64,000 bases of DNA from Streptomyces sp. STR69 (GTDB lineage Bacteria; Actinomycetota; Actinomycetes; Streptomycetales; Streptomycetaceae), in NCBI RefSeq assembly GCF_024519455.1, contig NZ_JALJRY010000013.1, positions 62,001-126,000 of the forward strand, given 5' to 3'. Both the position numbers and the translations under genes were made by a program. Below, in pieces: positions 41,546 to 50,425 of this stretch. Below the pieces are notes generated by a model. The model saw only the letters and a program-made list of their open reading frames with translations, was not told where the DNA came from and searched no databases. Each line of letters opens with the position of its first letter. The stretch's first letter is position 1.

Positions 41546-43840
41546 TCAAACCGCAGCGCCCGGCTTCGCCGCCGCCGTCAGGATGTACTGGAGGCGGCGG
41601 GCCACGTTGAGGTGGTCCGCCGTCCAGATGATGCGGACGGCCGTGGCCGTGGCACGTCCGTCGTCGTCGAGCAGGTCGCGGCGCAGGGAGTCGACCAGAC
41701 GCGCTTCCTCCTCCGGATTGCGGGCCAACGGAGCCGGTACGGCGGTGTGTTGGCCGAGGCCTGCGGCCAGGTCGCGGTACCAGTCGGACAGTCGGACGAC
41801 GGTGTCGAGCAGGATCAGCCGGGCCTCGGAGCGGTCGGGCTGGATCTGTTCGTCGCCGCCGTTGCGCTGCCACAGTTCCAGCACCGCGTCGGCGGCGAGG
41901 CGCAGTCCTACGATCCCGGTGACCAGGGTGGTCATGTCGGACAGGCGCACCGGCTTGGCACCCCGTTCGGCGAGGTAGCTGCGGAAGGCGTCGTCCAGGC
42001 GGCGGGCCGCGGCGGCCGCCTGCCGGCTCGCCTCCAGCGGTGCGTCGGTCGGCAGGCAGCCGATGCTGCAGCGACTGGCCGCGTACTCCACCGCGTCCGC
42101 GAGGTAACGGGCACTGGCGTCGTACGCGGCGGACAGCGCCCGGTCCACGGCGGCCCCGGCACCTCGCGGCCAGAAGAACAGGCCCACCAGCACGCTCACC
42201 GCGCAGCCCAGGGCGATGTCCTGGATCCGCAGCAGCACGATGTGCCAGTCGGGGTCCTGGCCGATGTTGAACAGGATCACCAGGGCGACGGTGAAGGCCG
42301 CCTGTCCAGCGGCGAACGAGACGGCGGCGGGGGCGATACCGGCGACGAACACCACGACGGGGAGCAGGAACCAGAGCAGGGTGCCATGGTGACCGATGAC
42401 CTGCAGCAGCCCGACCCCCACGAGCGAACCGACCAGGGTGCCGCCCAGGGCGCGCAGCGCGTTCTGCCCGGTGTTGAGCGCGTTGGAGCGCAGCACCGAC
42501 AGGGTTCCGAGCAGTACCCAGAACGAGTGCTGGACACCCGTCGCGTTCGCCAGCGCCACCGCGATGCCGAGACCGATCGCACCCCGGAGGCTGTTGTGCA
42601 GCCAGACCGAACGCGGCTCCAGGTGGGCGGCGGCGCGCTCGACGGCCGACCCGAGCGGCTGGGCCAGTGCGCCGGGTTCTCCGCCGAGCAGCCGCTCCGG
42701 CCAGCTGCGCCGCTCGGCCGCCGCGGCGAGATCCACGTTGCCGGCGATCTGCAGGGTGGCGAAGCCCAACTCCTGGGCGCGGAACGACAGATCGAGGGTC
42801 TCGATGAAGGCGCGGACCTCCGACTCCGTGCGCGGCTTCGGCTGTTCCACCGGCAGCCGGTGGGTGGCACCGTCCTCCATCCCGTCCATCGCCGCGCGCA
42901 GGTTCACCAGGGCGGCGCGGAGCGCGTCGGGCGCTTCGCGCGGGGAGTCGAGGAGTACGGCCGCCTCGTCCAGGGCCGTGGCCGCCGCCCGTCGTACGGT
43001 GCGTGCGTCGACGTCGCAGACCCGGTGTTCGTCCGACACGGGACCGCTCTCCTCCACGATGGCGCTGAGCCAGGTGAGTTCGTCGACCAGGCGGACCAGT
43101 GCGCGGGAGCCGACGGACAGGCCGGTGGGCCGGTAGGGAGTGGCGTCGAAGGCGGCGCGCAGGTCCGCCGCCGCGGCGGTGGCCCGGTCGGCGGCGACCT
43201 CGCACTGCCGGGCGGTCGGCGCCTGCGGCCCACCGTCCATCCAGGAGGCGTCGGTGCGCAGCTGTGCCGCCGCCGCGCGGCAGACCCGGGCGGCGGGCGC
43301 GCTGAGCGGGTCCGCGGTGGACCGGGGCCACAGCAGGGAGATCGCGAGCATGGCGGCGCCCGCGGCGAGGCCCGCTCCCGCGAGCCGGTCGGGCAGCTGT
43401 GACAGCGGGGCCGGTGAGGTCACGGGGAGGATGAAGGCCAGGAGCAGCGCGGTCGAGGCGCCCGCGAGAACGGAGCTGACCACCCCCGAGAAGAGCACCA
43501 GGAAGCCCACTGCGACCATGGTGGCGACCGCCAGCCAGGTCGTCCGCGCCACCAGCGTGCCGAGACAGATGAGGGCCGCCCAGCCCAGCGCGAGACCCAC
43601 GTGAGCCCGCAGACGCTGCACCATCGGGCCGGTGAACTCCACCAGCAGGAGCATCGAGAACGACCCGAACGCCGCGTAGGTGGCCATCGTCGAGGATTTC
43701 AGCAGCTGCCCGCACAGGGCGAACAACGCGGGCATCACCAGTGCGGTGCGTGCGGCCCTGCGAGTGGCCGCGAGCCCCGGATCATGGTCACGCAACCACG
43801 CCGGAATCCGCCCGGGCAGGCTACGCCAAGGATTCTCCAT
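41546..43840 (-). CDS. FUSC-family membrane transporter
   Basis: This 764-residue protein starts at ATG 43840 with GGAGGTG 9 bases upstream. Two membrane blocks are separated by a large soluble helical domain: an N-terminal set of about five helices (TALVMPALFALCGQLLKSST onward), the cytosolic part (about 170-400) and a C-terminal FUSC set (LRGAIGLGIAVALANATGVQ, FWVLLGTLSVLRSNALNTGQ), then a helical tail. Family members (YccS, AaeB-like) are aromatic-acid or fusaric-acid exporters. The start codon overlaps the end of the ankyrin gene by 20 bases, so they are co-transcribed. Confidence 0.87.
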   Translation of the reverse strand: MENPWRSLPGRIPAWLRDHDPGLAATRRAARTALVMPALFALCGQLLKSSTMATYAAFGSFSMLLLVEFTGPMVQRLRAHVGLALGWAALICLGTLVARTTWLAVATMVAVGFLVLFSGVVSSVLAGASTALLLAFILPVTSPAPLSQLPDRLAGAGLAAGAAMLAISLLWPRSTADPLSAPAARVCRAAAAQLRTDASWMDGGPQAPTARQCEVAADRATAAAADLRAAFDATPYRPTGLSVGSRALVRLVDELTWLSAIVEESGPVSDEHRVCDVDARTVRRAAATALDEAAVLLDSPREAPDALRAALVNLRAAMDGMEDGATHRLPVEQPKPRTESEVRAFIETLDLSFRAQELGFATLQIAGNVDLAAAAERRSWPERLLGGEPGALAQPLGSAVERAAAHLEPRSVWLHNSLRGAIGLGIAVALANATGVQHSFWVLLGTLSVLRSNALNTGQNALRALGGTLVGSLVGVGLLQVIGHHGTLLWFLLPVVVFVAGIAPAAVSFAAGQAAFTVALVILFNIGQDPDWHIVLLRIQDIALGCAVSVLVGLFFWPRGAGAAVDRALSAAYDASARYLADAVEYAASRCSIGCLPTDAPLEASRQAAAAARRLDDAFRSYLAERGAKPVRLSDMTTLVTGIVGLRLAADAVLELWQRNGGDEQIQPDRSEARLILLDTVVRLSDWYRDLAAGLGQHTAVPAPLARNPEEEARLVDSLRRDLLDDDGRATATAVRIIWTADHLNVARRLQYILTAAAKPGAAV

Positions 43841-44324
43841 ACGCCGGCGCACCTCCAGCCCGCGCAGCACCCACGTGCCACTCCACACCCGAGTATCCGC
43901 CATGCCCGGCGCTCGCACCTGCTTCGGTGAGGAGAGCGGCCGTCTCGGGATGAGGACCGTTGTTCGCCCACTCCAGAGGGGACCGACCAGTGCCGTGATC
44001 TTCCCGTACGTTCGGATCGGCGCCGCCCGCCAGCAGTGCGCGGACCGTGTCTGTGTGCCCCCAGCAAGCCGCCGCGCACAACGGCAGGCCCTCCGCGCCG
44101 GTTCCGCTGCTCTCGACGTCGGGGAAAGCACCGGCCTCCAGCAGCAGACGGACGATCGCGGCCTCCCCGTTCACGGAAGCGGCGTAGAGCGGTGTGGTGC
44201 CCTCGCTGTCGGCCCGCCCGGGGTCGGCTCCGGCCCGCAGCACCGCCCTCACCACGCCCGTGTCACCCACGACCATCGCCCCGAAGAGACGCCGGGTGAG
44301 CTTCTTCTGCTGCCGCTGCTTCAT
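43821..44324 (-). CDS. Ankyrin-repeat protein
   Basis: This 167-residue protein has four ankyrin repeats: VVRAVLRAGADPGRADSEGT, TPLYAASVNGEAAIVRLLLE, LPLCAAACWGHTDTVRALLA, and GRSPLEWANNGPHPETAALL. A basic N-terminus (MKQRQQKKLTRRLFGAM) precedes them. The ends of the repeats overlap the FUSC gene start by 20 bases in a different frame, suggesting translational coupling. No signal peptide or membrane segment. A regulator or scaffold of the transporter is a possible role, inferred only from coupling. Confidence 0.85.
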   Translation of the reverse strand: MKQRQQKKLTRRLFGAMVVGDTGVVRAVLRAGADPGRADSEGTTPLYAASVNGEAAIVRLLLEAGAFPDVESSGTGAEGLPLCAAACWGHTDTVRALLAGGADPNVREDHGTGRSPLEWANNGPHPETAALLTEAGASAGHGGYSGVEWHVGAARAGGAPAYGESLA

Positions 44325-44385
44325 GGGCCGAGATTAGGCTGCGGGTACGTGGCCAAGCCGCCCATTTCCCCGAGAGGTCCGTCGG

Positions 44386-45366
44386 GTGATGATGGGGGCC
44401 ATGGCTTTGACGACGGCGTTCACGAAGCTCTTCGGAGTGCAACACCCCATCGCCTTGGCGCCGATGGGCGGATCGGCCGGTGGCGCACTGACCGCGGCCG
44501 TCTCCCGTGGGGGCGGGCTCGGTCTGCTGGGCAGCGCCAACGGTGAACGCGGCTGGCTGGCGCGGGAGTTGGCCATCGTCACCGAGAACACCACGAACCC
44601 GTGGGGAATCGGCTTCCTCACCTGGCAGATGGATGTCCGCGCGATAGAGCACGCCTTGGAACACCAACCCCGGGCGGTGATGCTGTCCTTCGGGGATCCG
44701 AGCCCGTTCGCCGAACGAATTCGCCGCACAGACACGGCACTTGTCATCCAGGTCACCGATCTGGAGGAAGCCAGGCGGGCAGCGGACCTGGGCGCCGACG
44801 TCATCGTGGCCCAGGGTTGCGAGAGCGGCGGACACGGCGCCCGGCACGGTCGCTCCACGCTGCCGTTCGTGCCGGTCGTCGTCGATCTGGCCGCTCCGGT
44901 ACCCGTACTCGCCGCCGGTGGCATCGCCGACGGCCGCGGGGTGGCCGCGGCTCTCGCTCTGGGAGCCGCCGGTGCACTCATCGGCACCCGCTTCCAGGCC
45001 ACCACCGAAGCCCTGGTCACCGCTTCGACCAGCAAGGCCATCATCCAGGGCCACGGCGCGGACACCGAGCGCAACAGGATCCTCGACATCGCCCGGGGCT
45101 CCCGCTGGCCGTCGAAGTACACCGCCCGCACGCTCGGCCACCCGTTCCTCGACCAGTGGCGCGGCCGGGAGACGGAGCTCGCCGACGATCCCCACGCCCG
45201 GCACGCCTACCAAGTCGCCCTGTCTCAGGGCGACATACCACCCCTGCCCGTGTGGGCCGGCGAAGCCGTCGACCTCATCAACGACCTCCCATCGGCCACC
45301 GATCTCGTCAACTCCCTTGCCGCACAGGCCGAGGAGGCACTGGCCCGAGCCGGAAAGGATGCCTGA
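44386..45366 (+). CDS. Nitronate monooxygenase (2-nitropropane dioxygenase) family flavoprotein
   Basis: This 326-residue FMN-binding TIM barrel has the family features: GVQHPIALAPMGGSAGGALT at the start, a SGG-type flavin-binding loop (VIVAQGCESGGHGARHG), PVLAAGGIADGRGVAAALAL and GAAGALIGTRFQATTEAL. It oxidises alkyl nitronates, or may be an NADH:quinone-reductase subgroup member. ATG 44386 has GAGAGG about 10 bases before it; ATG 44401 is the alternative and matches family N-termini better (MALTTAFTKLFG). It ends 12 bases from the convergent methyltransferase gene. Confidence 0.88.
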   Translation: MMMGAMALTTAFTKLFGVQHPIALAPMGGSAGGALTAAVSRGGGLGLLGSANGERGWLARELAIVTENTTNPWGIGFLTWQMDVRAIEHALEHQPRAVMLSFGDPSPFAERIRRTDTALVIQVTDLEEARRAADLGADVIVAQGCESGGHGARHGRSTLPFVPVVVDLAAPVPVLAAGGIADGRGVAAALALGAAGALIGTRFQATTEALVTASTSKAIIQGHGADTERNRILDIARGSRWPSKYTARTLGHPFLDQWRGRETELADDPHARHAYQVALSQGDIPPLPVWAGEAVDLINDLPSATDLVNSLAAQAEEALARAGKDA

Positions 45367-45378
45367 TCCCGCCCGGGT

Positions 45379-46050
45379 TCACGTCACGGCGGCCTTGCGG
45401 GCGAGGATCTGGATCCCCGTCGACTCATGGCCGTTCATCGTGGACACCGTCACGGTCCGGGTACTGATGCCTTCGAAGTCCAGGAGCAGGGTGGTGAACC
45501 ACTCCCGGGAGTGGTGGCGGCACACGGCGCCGTCACCGGTCTGGAACACGCCGTAACCGACCGCGCCGTAGCCGCCGTTGAGGGTGGCGTAGTGCTCGTA
45601 GCGGCTGCGGTTGCGCTCGTCGTTCTGCAGCAGGAGGTCGCTGACGTAGAGGACTCCGCCGGGCTTGAGGACGCGGTGCAGCTCGGCGATCAGCCGGTGT
45701 TGGGCTTCGTCACCCGGGACACAGGTCAGCACGGCGAAGAGCAGAACCACGTCGAAGGCGGCGTCCGGGGAGGGCAAGGACGGAGGTGTGTCGAGGGTGG
45801 TGAAGTGCAGGGCGGGGTGGAGGTGTTGGGCCCGCTCGATCATTGCCGGTGAGATGTCGGCGCCTGTGAGATCGCGGAAACCGTGCTGTTGGAGTTCGTC
45901 CATCGTGCGGCCGTATCCGCATCCGTAGTCGAGCATCGCGGCCTGCCTGCTGATCCCCTCCAGCCAGGGCAGATGGAGGGGATGCGTGAAAGTCTTCGTG
46001 GCCGAGGCGGCATCCCAATAGGGGATCTGGGTGTCGAGGTGGTCGGACAC
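45379..46050 (-). CDS. Class I SAM-dependent methyltransferase
   Basis: This 223-residue protein starts at GTG 46050 (AAAGGAA 8 bases upstream). It has the class I motifs: MLDYGCGYGRTMDELQQHG (motif I), DLTGADISPAMIERA, AAFDVVLLFAVLTCVPGDE, and the post-III LKPGGVLYVSDLLLQND. The C-terminal third (RHHSREWFTTLLLDFEGIST) may bind a small-molecule acceptor. It resembles UbiE/TehB-type enzymes; the substrate cannot be read. Confidence 0.88.
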   Translation of the reverse strand: MSDHLDTQIPYWDAASATKTFTHPLHLPWLEGISRQAAMLDYGCGYGRTMDELQQHGFRDLTGADISPAMIERAQHLHPALHFTTLDTPPSLPSPDAAFDVVLLFAVLTCVPGDEAQHRLIAELHRVLKPGGVLYVSDLLLQNDERNRSRYEHYATLNGGYGAVGYGVFQTGDGAVCRHHSREWFTTLLLDFEGISTRTVTVSTMNGHESTGIQILARKAAVT

Positions 46051-46449
46051 GGTGGATTCCTTTCCGCGGAACAGCAGAGGGTAGCCATGCTGTCAACCGG
46101 ACTGGGAGCGTTGGCGGCGCAGGGCGAGAAATGCGAGATGCAGGCGGCTCAGCAGGCCGCGGCGGCCGACGCGTATCCCGCCCTGAACGCGTCGAGGCCC
46201 CCGTGCCAGGCTGGGCCAGCAGTACGACACCTAGGGCGGAGGGGCCGCCTGCTGCCGCTCACCGCCCCCGAGCTGAACTGCGCGCCTTCGCGGTCGCACA
46301 CCAGGGCCGTCTGCCCGCGGCGAGCGTCCCTTCCGGACGACAGCGAGGAGAGCGACCATCGCCACCGGCCACATCGTCACCACCATGTGGCGGCCGGTCC
46401 GTCAAGGAGTCTGCTCCCGACCATGAAACCGCGGGGCTAGAGTCGCCGG
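46051..46449. other. Intergenic region, no recognisable gene
   Basis: Several frames are open because of high GC, but none carries a recognisable motif and a ribosome-binding site together. A frame from ATG 46088 (MLSTGLGALAAQGEKC) has a little coding character but degrades after about 50 residues. The region should contain divergent promoters for the methyltransferase and the DUF218 gene. Confidence 0.45.
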
Positions 46450-47052
46450 ATGCGACGAAGGACAGGTGTGGCGGCAGCTGGAGTGGCGGTCCTCGCCTGG
46501 GGCGAGTGGATGAACCGGCGCTGGTCGCGAACTCTCGTGGGAGACAACGAGGGTGATGCCGAGGCTGTGGTCGTGCTGGGATACCGGAACCCTCAGTCGA
46601 CGGCGAACTTCATCAACCGTTGGCGCGTCCGCGCCGGAATTCGCTCCCTCACCGATGACAGCACGCACGACACCCGCGTGATCTTCAGCGGCGGTACGAC
46701 CAGCGGTGGCGTCTCCGAAGCCCGACTGATGGCCGACTACGCCCGATCGGTGCTCGAGTTCGACGGCACAGTGCTCCTCGAAGAGGAAAGCACGACGACG
46801 TGGGAGAACGTCACCCATGTGATCCCGCTGCTTGAGAACGTCGACCGCATCAAGATCGCCTCCCAGCCGGCACACGCCCTCAAGGCCCGCGCGTACTTGC
46901 GGCGACAGCGCCCCGATCTCGCGAAGAGGCTCGTGCGCGCGGACGACTACCGCCCCGGCGAGTGGCTGATCGTCAAACCGCTGCTGGCGCTGTACGGGCT
47001 CTGGACACTCCGCGGTCTGAACGCCAGCGAACGGCGGACCACACCTGACTGA
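46450..47052 (+). CDS. YdcF/SanA-like DUF218 protein
   Basis: This 200-residue protein has a short N-terminal hydrophobic stretch (GVAAAGVAVLAWGEWM) and then a DUF218 (PF02698) Rossmann-like domain: AEAVVVLGYRNPQSTANFIN, RVIFSGGTTSGG, SEARLMADYA, LEEESTTTWENVTHVIPLLE, and IASQPAHALKARAYLRRQRP. The motifs map onto the DUF218 core that binds nucleotide-like ligands in YdcF; in SanA/ElyC members the domain acts in envelope integrity. The membrane-proximal start fits that. Its actual ligand is unknown. Confidence 0.85.
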   Translation: MRRRTGVAAAGVAVLAWGEWMNRRWSRTLVGDNEGDAEAVVVLGYRNPQSTANFINRWRVRAGIRSLTDDSTHDTRVIFSGGTTSGGVSEARLMADYARSVLEFDGTVLLEEESTTTWENVTHVIPLLENVDRIKIASQPAHALKARAYLRRQRPDLAKRLVRADDYRPGEWLIVKPLLALYGLWTLRGLNASERRTTPD

Positions 47053-47282
47053 CTCCCAACTCCCCTTCCTCCGCCCCACGTCTGCACCCTGACCGTGGCG
47101 CCCGCCGCTGCCTCGGCGCTGGAGCAGGTCACGGATCTCTTCTCCAGCGCGCTGAGAGGCCGCACGGCCGTGCTCGCGTCCACGGGGTGAACGGGGCCGG
47201 GAGTCGGCGTGGTTGTGGCAGTCGTGTTTCAACTGCCCACGTCACGCTGGTTCTCCGGCAACGGCTGTGGTTCTCTCACTGC

Positions 47283-47357
47283 ATGACCGTGCTCGTGACC
47301 CGCCGCCACGTCGACTACGTGCGTGTCACCAGCACGGGGTGTCCCGCCTTGAGCTGA
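47283..47357 (+). CDS. Cysteine-type leader peptide upstream of metY
   Basis: A 24-codon ORF reads MTVLVTRRHVDYVRVTSTGC and ends PALS. The RRHVDxxRVTSxxC block is the signature of the short leader peptides found before sulfur-assimilation genes in Streptomyces and mycobacteria, where ribosome stalling at cysteine codons is thought to control the operon. It starts at ATG 47283 and ends 130 bases before metY. The ribosome-binding site is weak. This same motif recurs before the ABC transporter at 50305. That it senses charged tRNA-Cys is inferred from the family, not shown. Confidence 0.75.
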   Translation: MTVLVTRRHVDYVRVTSTGCPALS

Positions 47358-47487
47358 CGCTCCGCTCCGGCATCCGATTCCCCACTTCACGGGCGCGCCG
47401 CGCCGGTATTCGCCGTGCCTTCTTTCAGGACAGCGGCCCCGCGATCGTCTCGTCCCACGCACCCGCACGCCCGCACAAGGGAGAACC

Positions 47488-48849
47488 ATGAGCCAGCCCA
47501 TCGACGCCGTCACCGGGGGTCACACGCCCGAGGACGCACCCGCAGGTCCGGACACCTCGGCCTGGTCGTTCGAGACCAAGCAGATCCACGCCGGTGCCGT
47601 ACCCGACCCGACGACCGGGGCGCGGGCGACGCCGATCTACCAGACCAGCTCGTTCGTCTTCCGAGACACCCAGCACGCGGCCGACCTGTTCGCGCTGGCC
47701 GAGCCGGGCAACATCTACACCCGGATCCACAACCCCACCCAGGACGTCTTCGAGCAGCGCGTGGCCGCCCTGGAGGGCGGAGTCGCCGCGGTGGCCCTCG
47801 CCTCCGGGCAGGCCTCGGAGACCCTGGCGATCCTGACGCTGGCGTCCGCGGGCGACCACCTGGTCTCCAGCACGTCCCTGTACGGCGGCACATACAACCT
47901 GTTCCGCCACACGCTGCCGAAGTTCGGCATCGAGGTGTCCTTCGTCGACGACCCGGACGACCTCGACGCCTGGCGGGCGGCAATCCGGCCGAACACGAAG
48001 GCCCTGTTCGCCGAGACGCTCGGCAACCCGCGCGGCAACGTCCTCGACGTACGAGGCGTGGCGGACGTCGCGCACGAGGCGGGCGTCCCGCTGATCGTCG
48101 ACAACACCGTGCCGACGCCGTATCTGCTGCGGCCGATCGAGCACGGCGCCGACATCGTCGTCCACTCGGCGACGAAGTTCCTCGGCGGGCACGGCACCAC
48201 CATCGGCGGTGTCGTGGTCGACGGCGGCACCTTCGACTTCGGCGCGCACGCCGAGCGCTTCCTCGACTTCAGCGAGCCCGATCCCAGCTACCACGGCCTG
48301 CGGTACTGGCCGGCGCTGGGCCCTGGCGCCTTCGCCATCAAGCTGCGTGTGCAGCTGCTGCGCGACCTCGGCCCGGCGATCTCGCCGCACTCCGCGTTCC
48401 TGCTCCTCCAGGGCGTGGAGACGCTGAGCCTGCGCATCGAGCGGCACTCGTCCAACGCCCAGGCCCTCGCCGAGTGGCTGGAGCAGCGCGACGAGGTGGC
48501 CGCCGTCCACTACCCGGGACTTGAGTCCAACAGGTGGTACGAGGCGGGGCAGCGTTACCTTCCGCGCGGCGCCGGAGCGGTACTGGCCTTCGAGCTGCGG
48601 GACGGGGTCGAGGCCGGAAAGCGTTTCGTGGACGCCGTGGAACTCTTCAGTCATCTCGCCAACATCGGGGATGTACGCAGCCTCATCATCCACCCCGCGT
48701 CGACGACCCACAGTCAGCTGGACGAGGCGCAGTTGGCGGCGACCGGCACTTCGCCGGGTCTGGTGCGTCTGTCCGTCGGCATCGAGAACCTCGCCGATCT
48801 GAAGGCCGACCTGGAGGCCGGGTTCCGCGCGGCCAAGGGCGCGTCCTGA
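47488..48849 (+). CDS. metY: O-acetylhomoserine sulfhydrylase (MetY)
   Basis: This 453-residue PLP enzyme of the Cys/Met metabolism class has the MetY hallmarks: FETKQIHAGAVPDPTTGARA, PIYQTSSFVFRDTQHAADLF, YTRIHNPTQDVFEQRVAALE, and the PLP lysine K230 in VVHSATKFLGGHGTTIGG. The length, well above the roughly 390 residues of CGS enzymes, points to the MetY sulfhydrylase that condenses O-acetylhomoserine with sulfide to form homocysteine. AGGGAG precedes the ATG. Its stop overlaps the metX start region (CTGA), so the two steps of direct sulfhydrylation are made as one unit. A cysteine-type leader peptide sits upstream. Confidence 0.93.
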   Translation: MSQPIDAVTGGHTPEDAPAGPDTSAWSFETKQIHAGAVPDPTTGARATPIYQTSSFVFRDTQHAADLFALAEPGNIYTRIHNPTQDVFEQRVAALEGGVAAVALASGQASETLAILTLASAGDHLVSSTSLYGGTYNLFRHTLPKFGIEVSFVDDPDDLDAWRAAIRPNTKALFAETLGNPRGNVLDVRGVADVAHEAGVPLIVDNTVPTPYLLRPIEHGADIVVHSATKFLGGHGTTIGGVVVDGGTFDFGAHAERFLDFSEPDPSYHGLRYWPALGPGAFAIKLRVQLLRDLGPAISPHSAFLLLQGVETLSLRIERHSSNAQALAEWLEQRDEVAAVHYPGLESNRWYEAGQRYLPRGAGAVLAFELRDGVEAGKRFVDAVELFSHLANIGDVRSLIIHPASTTHSQLDEAQLAATGTSPGLVRLSVGIENLADLKADLEAGFRAAKGAS

Positions 48850-49991
48850 ACACCGTACCGACTCCGTCAGCGGTCCCCCTCCCGCCGGCCTCCGGGGCCT
48901 GGCGGGAGGGGAACCCGCCCGGGCGCCGCCAGTGGCACGCCCGGGAGAAGCCCCTCGCCCTGGAGGCGGGCGGTGAACTGCCCGGCGTACGGCTGGCGTT
49001 CGAGACCTGGGGACGGCTCGCGCCGGACCGCTCGAACGCCGTACTCGTGCTGCATGCGCTCACCGGCGACAGCCACGCCGCCGGACCGGTCGGCCCCGGT
49101 CACCCCACCTCCGGCTGGTGGGACGCGCTGATCGGACCGGGACGGGCCCTGGACACGGACCGCTGGTTCGTCGTCGCGCCGAACGTGCTCGGCGGCTGCC
49201 AGGGGAGCACCGGCCCGTCCTCGCTCCGCCCGGACGGCCGCCGCTGGGGCGCGGCCTTCCCGTTCGTGACGCAGCGCGACCAGGTGGCCGTGGAAGCCGG
49301 TCTCTCCGACGAACTCGGCGTCGAACGCTGGGCGTTGGTGATCGGCGGCTCCATGGGCGGGATGCGCGCGTTGGAGTGGGCCGTGACGTATCCGGAGCGT
49401 ACGGACGCGCTCCTGCTGCTCGCCACCCCCGCCTCGGCGAGCGCCGAGCAGATCGCGTGGACCACCATCCAGCTCCACGCCATCCGTTCGGACCCGCACT
49501 GGCAGGACGGCGACTACCACGACACCGACCGGGGCCCTCATGCCGGACTCGGCCTCGCCCGTCGCCTGGCCCATGTCACCTACCGCAGCGAGCCGGAGTT
49601 GGCGGTCCGCTTCGGCCGTGCGCCGCAGGGTGCAGAGGATCCGTGGAACGGCGGCCGGTATCAGGTCGAGTCGTATCTCGACCATCACGCCGCCAAGTTG
49701 GTGCGCCGTTTCGACGCGGGCAGCTATGTCACGCTCTCGGAGGCCATGAACAGCCACGACATCGGCCGCGACCGCGGTGGCACGCGGACGGCTCTGCGCC
49801 GGGTGACCGCGCGGACACTCGTCGCCGGAGTCGACTCCGACCGGCTCTATCCCCCGTCCCAGCAGGCGGAGTTGGCGGCCGGCATCCCCGGCGCGGACCG
49901 TCTCCGCGTGATCGAGTCGCCCTACGGCCACGACGGATTCCTGATCGAGACGGAACAGGTCGCGGCACTCGTCCGCGAACTTGTCGGCTAG
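48846..49991 (+). CDS. metX: Homoserine O-acetyltransferase (MetX), CTG start
   Basis: This 381-residue alpha/beta-hydrolase-fold enzyme acetylates homoserine for MetY. The family start (PPASGAWREGNPPGRRQWHA) has no ATG, GTG or TTG before it in frame until far inside metY. CTG 48846 overlaps the metY stop as CTGA and has AAGGGCG about 7 bases upstream, so CTG is the likely start. Triad: S169 in IGGSMGGM, D332 in VDSDRLYPP, H362 in SPYGHDGF. HALTGDSHAAGPVGPGHPT and APNVLGGCQGSTGPSS are family signatures. The acetyl (not succinyl) donor is inferred from coupling to MetY. Confidence 0.92.
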   Translation: MNTVPTPSAVPLPPASGAWREGNPPGRRQWHAREKPLALEAGGELPGVRLAFETWGRLAPDRSNAVLVLHALTGDSHAAGPVGPGHPTSGWWDALIGPGRALDTDRWFVVAPNVLGGCQGSTGPSSLRPDGRRWGAAFPFVTQRDQVAVEAGLSDELGVERWALVIGGSMGGMRALEWAVTYPERTDALLLLATPASASAEQIAWTTIQLHAIRSDPHWQDGDYHDTDRGPHAGLGLARRLAHVTYRSEPELAVRFGRAPQGAEDPWNGGRYQVESYLDHHAAKLVRRFDAGSYVTLSEAMNSHDIGRDRGGTRTALRRVTARTLVAGVDSDRLYPPSQQAELAAGIPGADRLRVIESPYGHDGFLIETEQVAALVRELVG

Positions 49992-50162
49992 CGGCGCAGA
50001 TGCCCAGGCGGTGTTGTTCCGGTCGCCGTCCGCCGGTCGGGGCCGAGTTGCGCGTGGGTGGTGGAAGGTGTGAGTGAGATGGCGGTGAACGCGTTACCAA
50101 CTCCGCGCCTCTGACCCGCCATTGACGCACGGCGGCACCGCTCCATACGATCAACAGCGGCA

Positions 50163-50256
50163 TTGAGTGTCAGCATCGAATCCTGGCCGACCGACCGGCA
50201 ACCCCCCGACGCAGTGGGGCACTCAGGGCGAAAGCCCGGCAGGGACGCTGATGGCT
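50163..50256 (+). promoter_or_regulatory. SAM riboswitch, SAM-IV-like (S-box clan)
   Basis: The RNA shows the actinobacterial SAM-I/IV core: GAGTG (50165-50169) then CAGC, the CCGGCAACC block (at about 50195-50203), a CCCC...GGGG hairpin, CACTC (50220-50224) able to pair with the first GAGTG as a long-range helix, and a GGGC-GAAA-GCCC hairpin at 50226-50237. CAGC (50171) pairs with GCTG (50247-50250) to close the structure. SAM binding would repress the downstream transporter operon. The class (IV rather than I) is my judgement from memory of the consensus. Confidence 0.75.
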
Positions 50257-50304
50257 CTGCGAACGCGCGGCCCCATGACCGGGGTCCCGGATATGGAGGA
50301 CGGC

Positions 50305-50421
50305 GTGCCCAACAGCTACGACCCGACTGCCTCCTGTCACGACGCCGTCGTCTTCTCCCGGCTGTCGCGCCGGCGCCACATCGACCTGCAGCGCTTCACC
50401 AGCTGTCTGTGTCACAGCTGA
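50305..50421 (+). CDS. Cysteine-type leader peptide upstream of the ABC transporter
   Basis: GTG 50305 has GGAGG five bases upstream and opens a 38-residue ORF ending SRRRHIDLQRFTSCLCHS. The RRHIDLQR block followed by Ser and a Cys-x-Cys end matches the short leader peptides that precede sulfur genes in Streptomyces. It lies between the SAM riboswitch and the substrate-binding protein gene, so the leader combines SAM sensing and probable cysteine-dependent ribosome stalling. Two adjacent cysteine codons near the end would respond to low charged tRNA-Cys (inference). A second, shorter leader of the same type precedes metY. Confidence 0.8.
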   Translation: MPNSYDPTASCHDAVVFSRLSRRRHIDLQRFTSCLCHS

Positions 50422-50425
50422 CCTT

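Noticed and set aside
47095..47190. A 31-codon GTG frame (VAPAAASALEQVTDLFSSAL, then RGRTAVLASTG) upstream of the metY leader
   Set aside because: It looks slightly coding but lacks a clear ribosome-binding site and matches nothing; it may be a scrap of an old gene end.
50167..50304. Upstream extension of the transporter leader peptide to an 84-residue frame
   Set aside because: It would run through the SAM riboswitch; the GTG at 50305 with GGAGG is a better start and gives the usual short leader.
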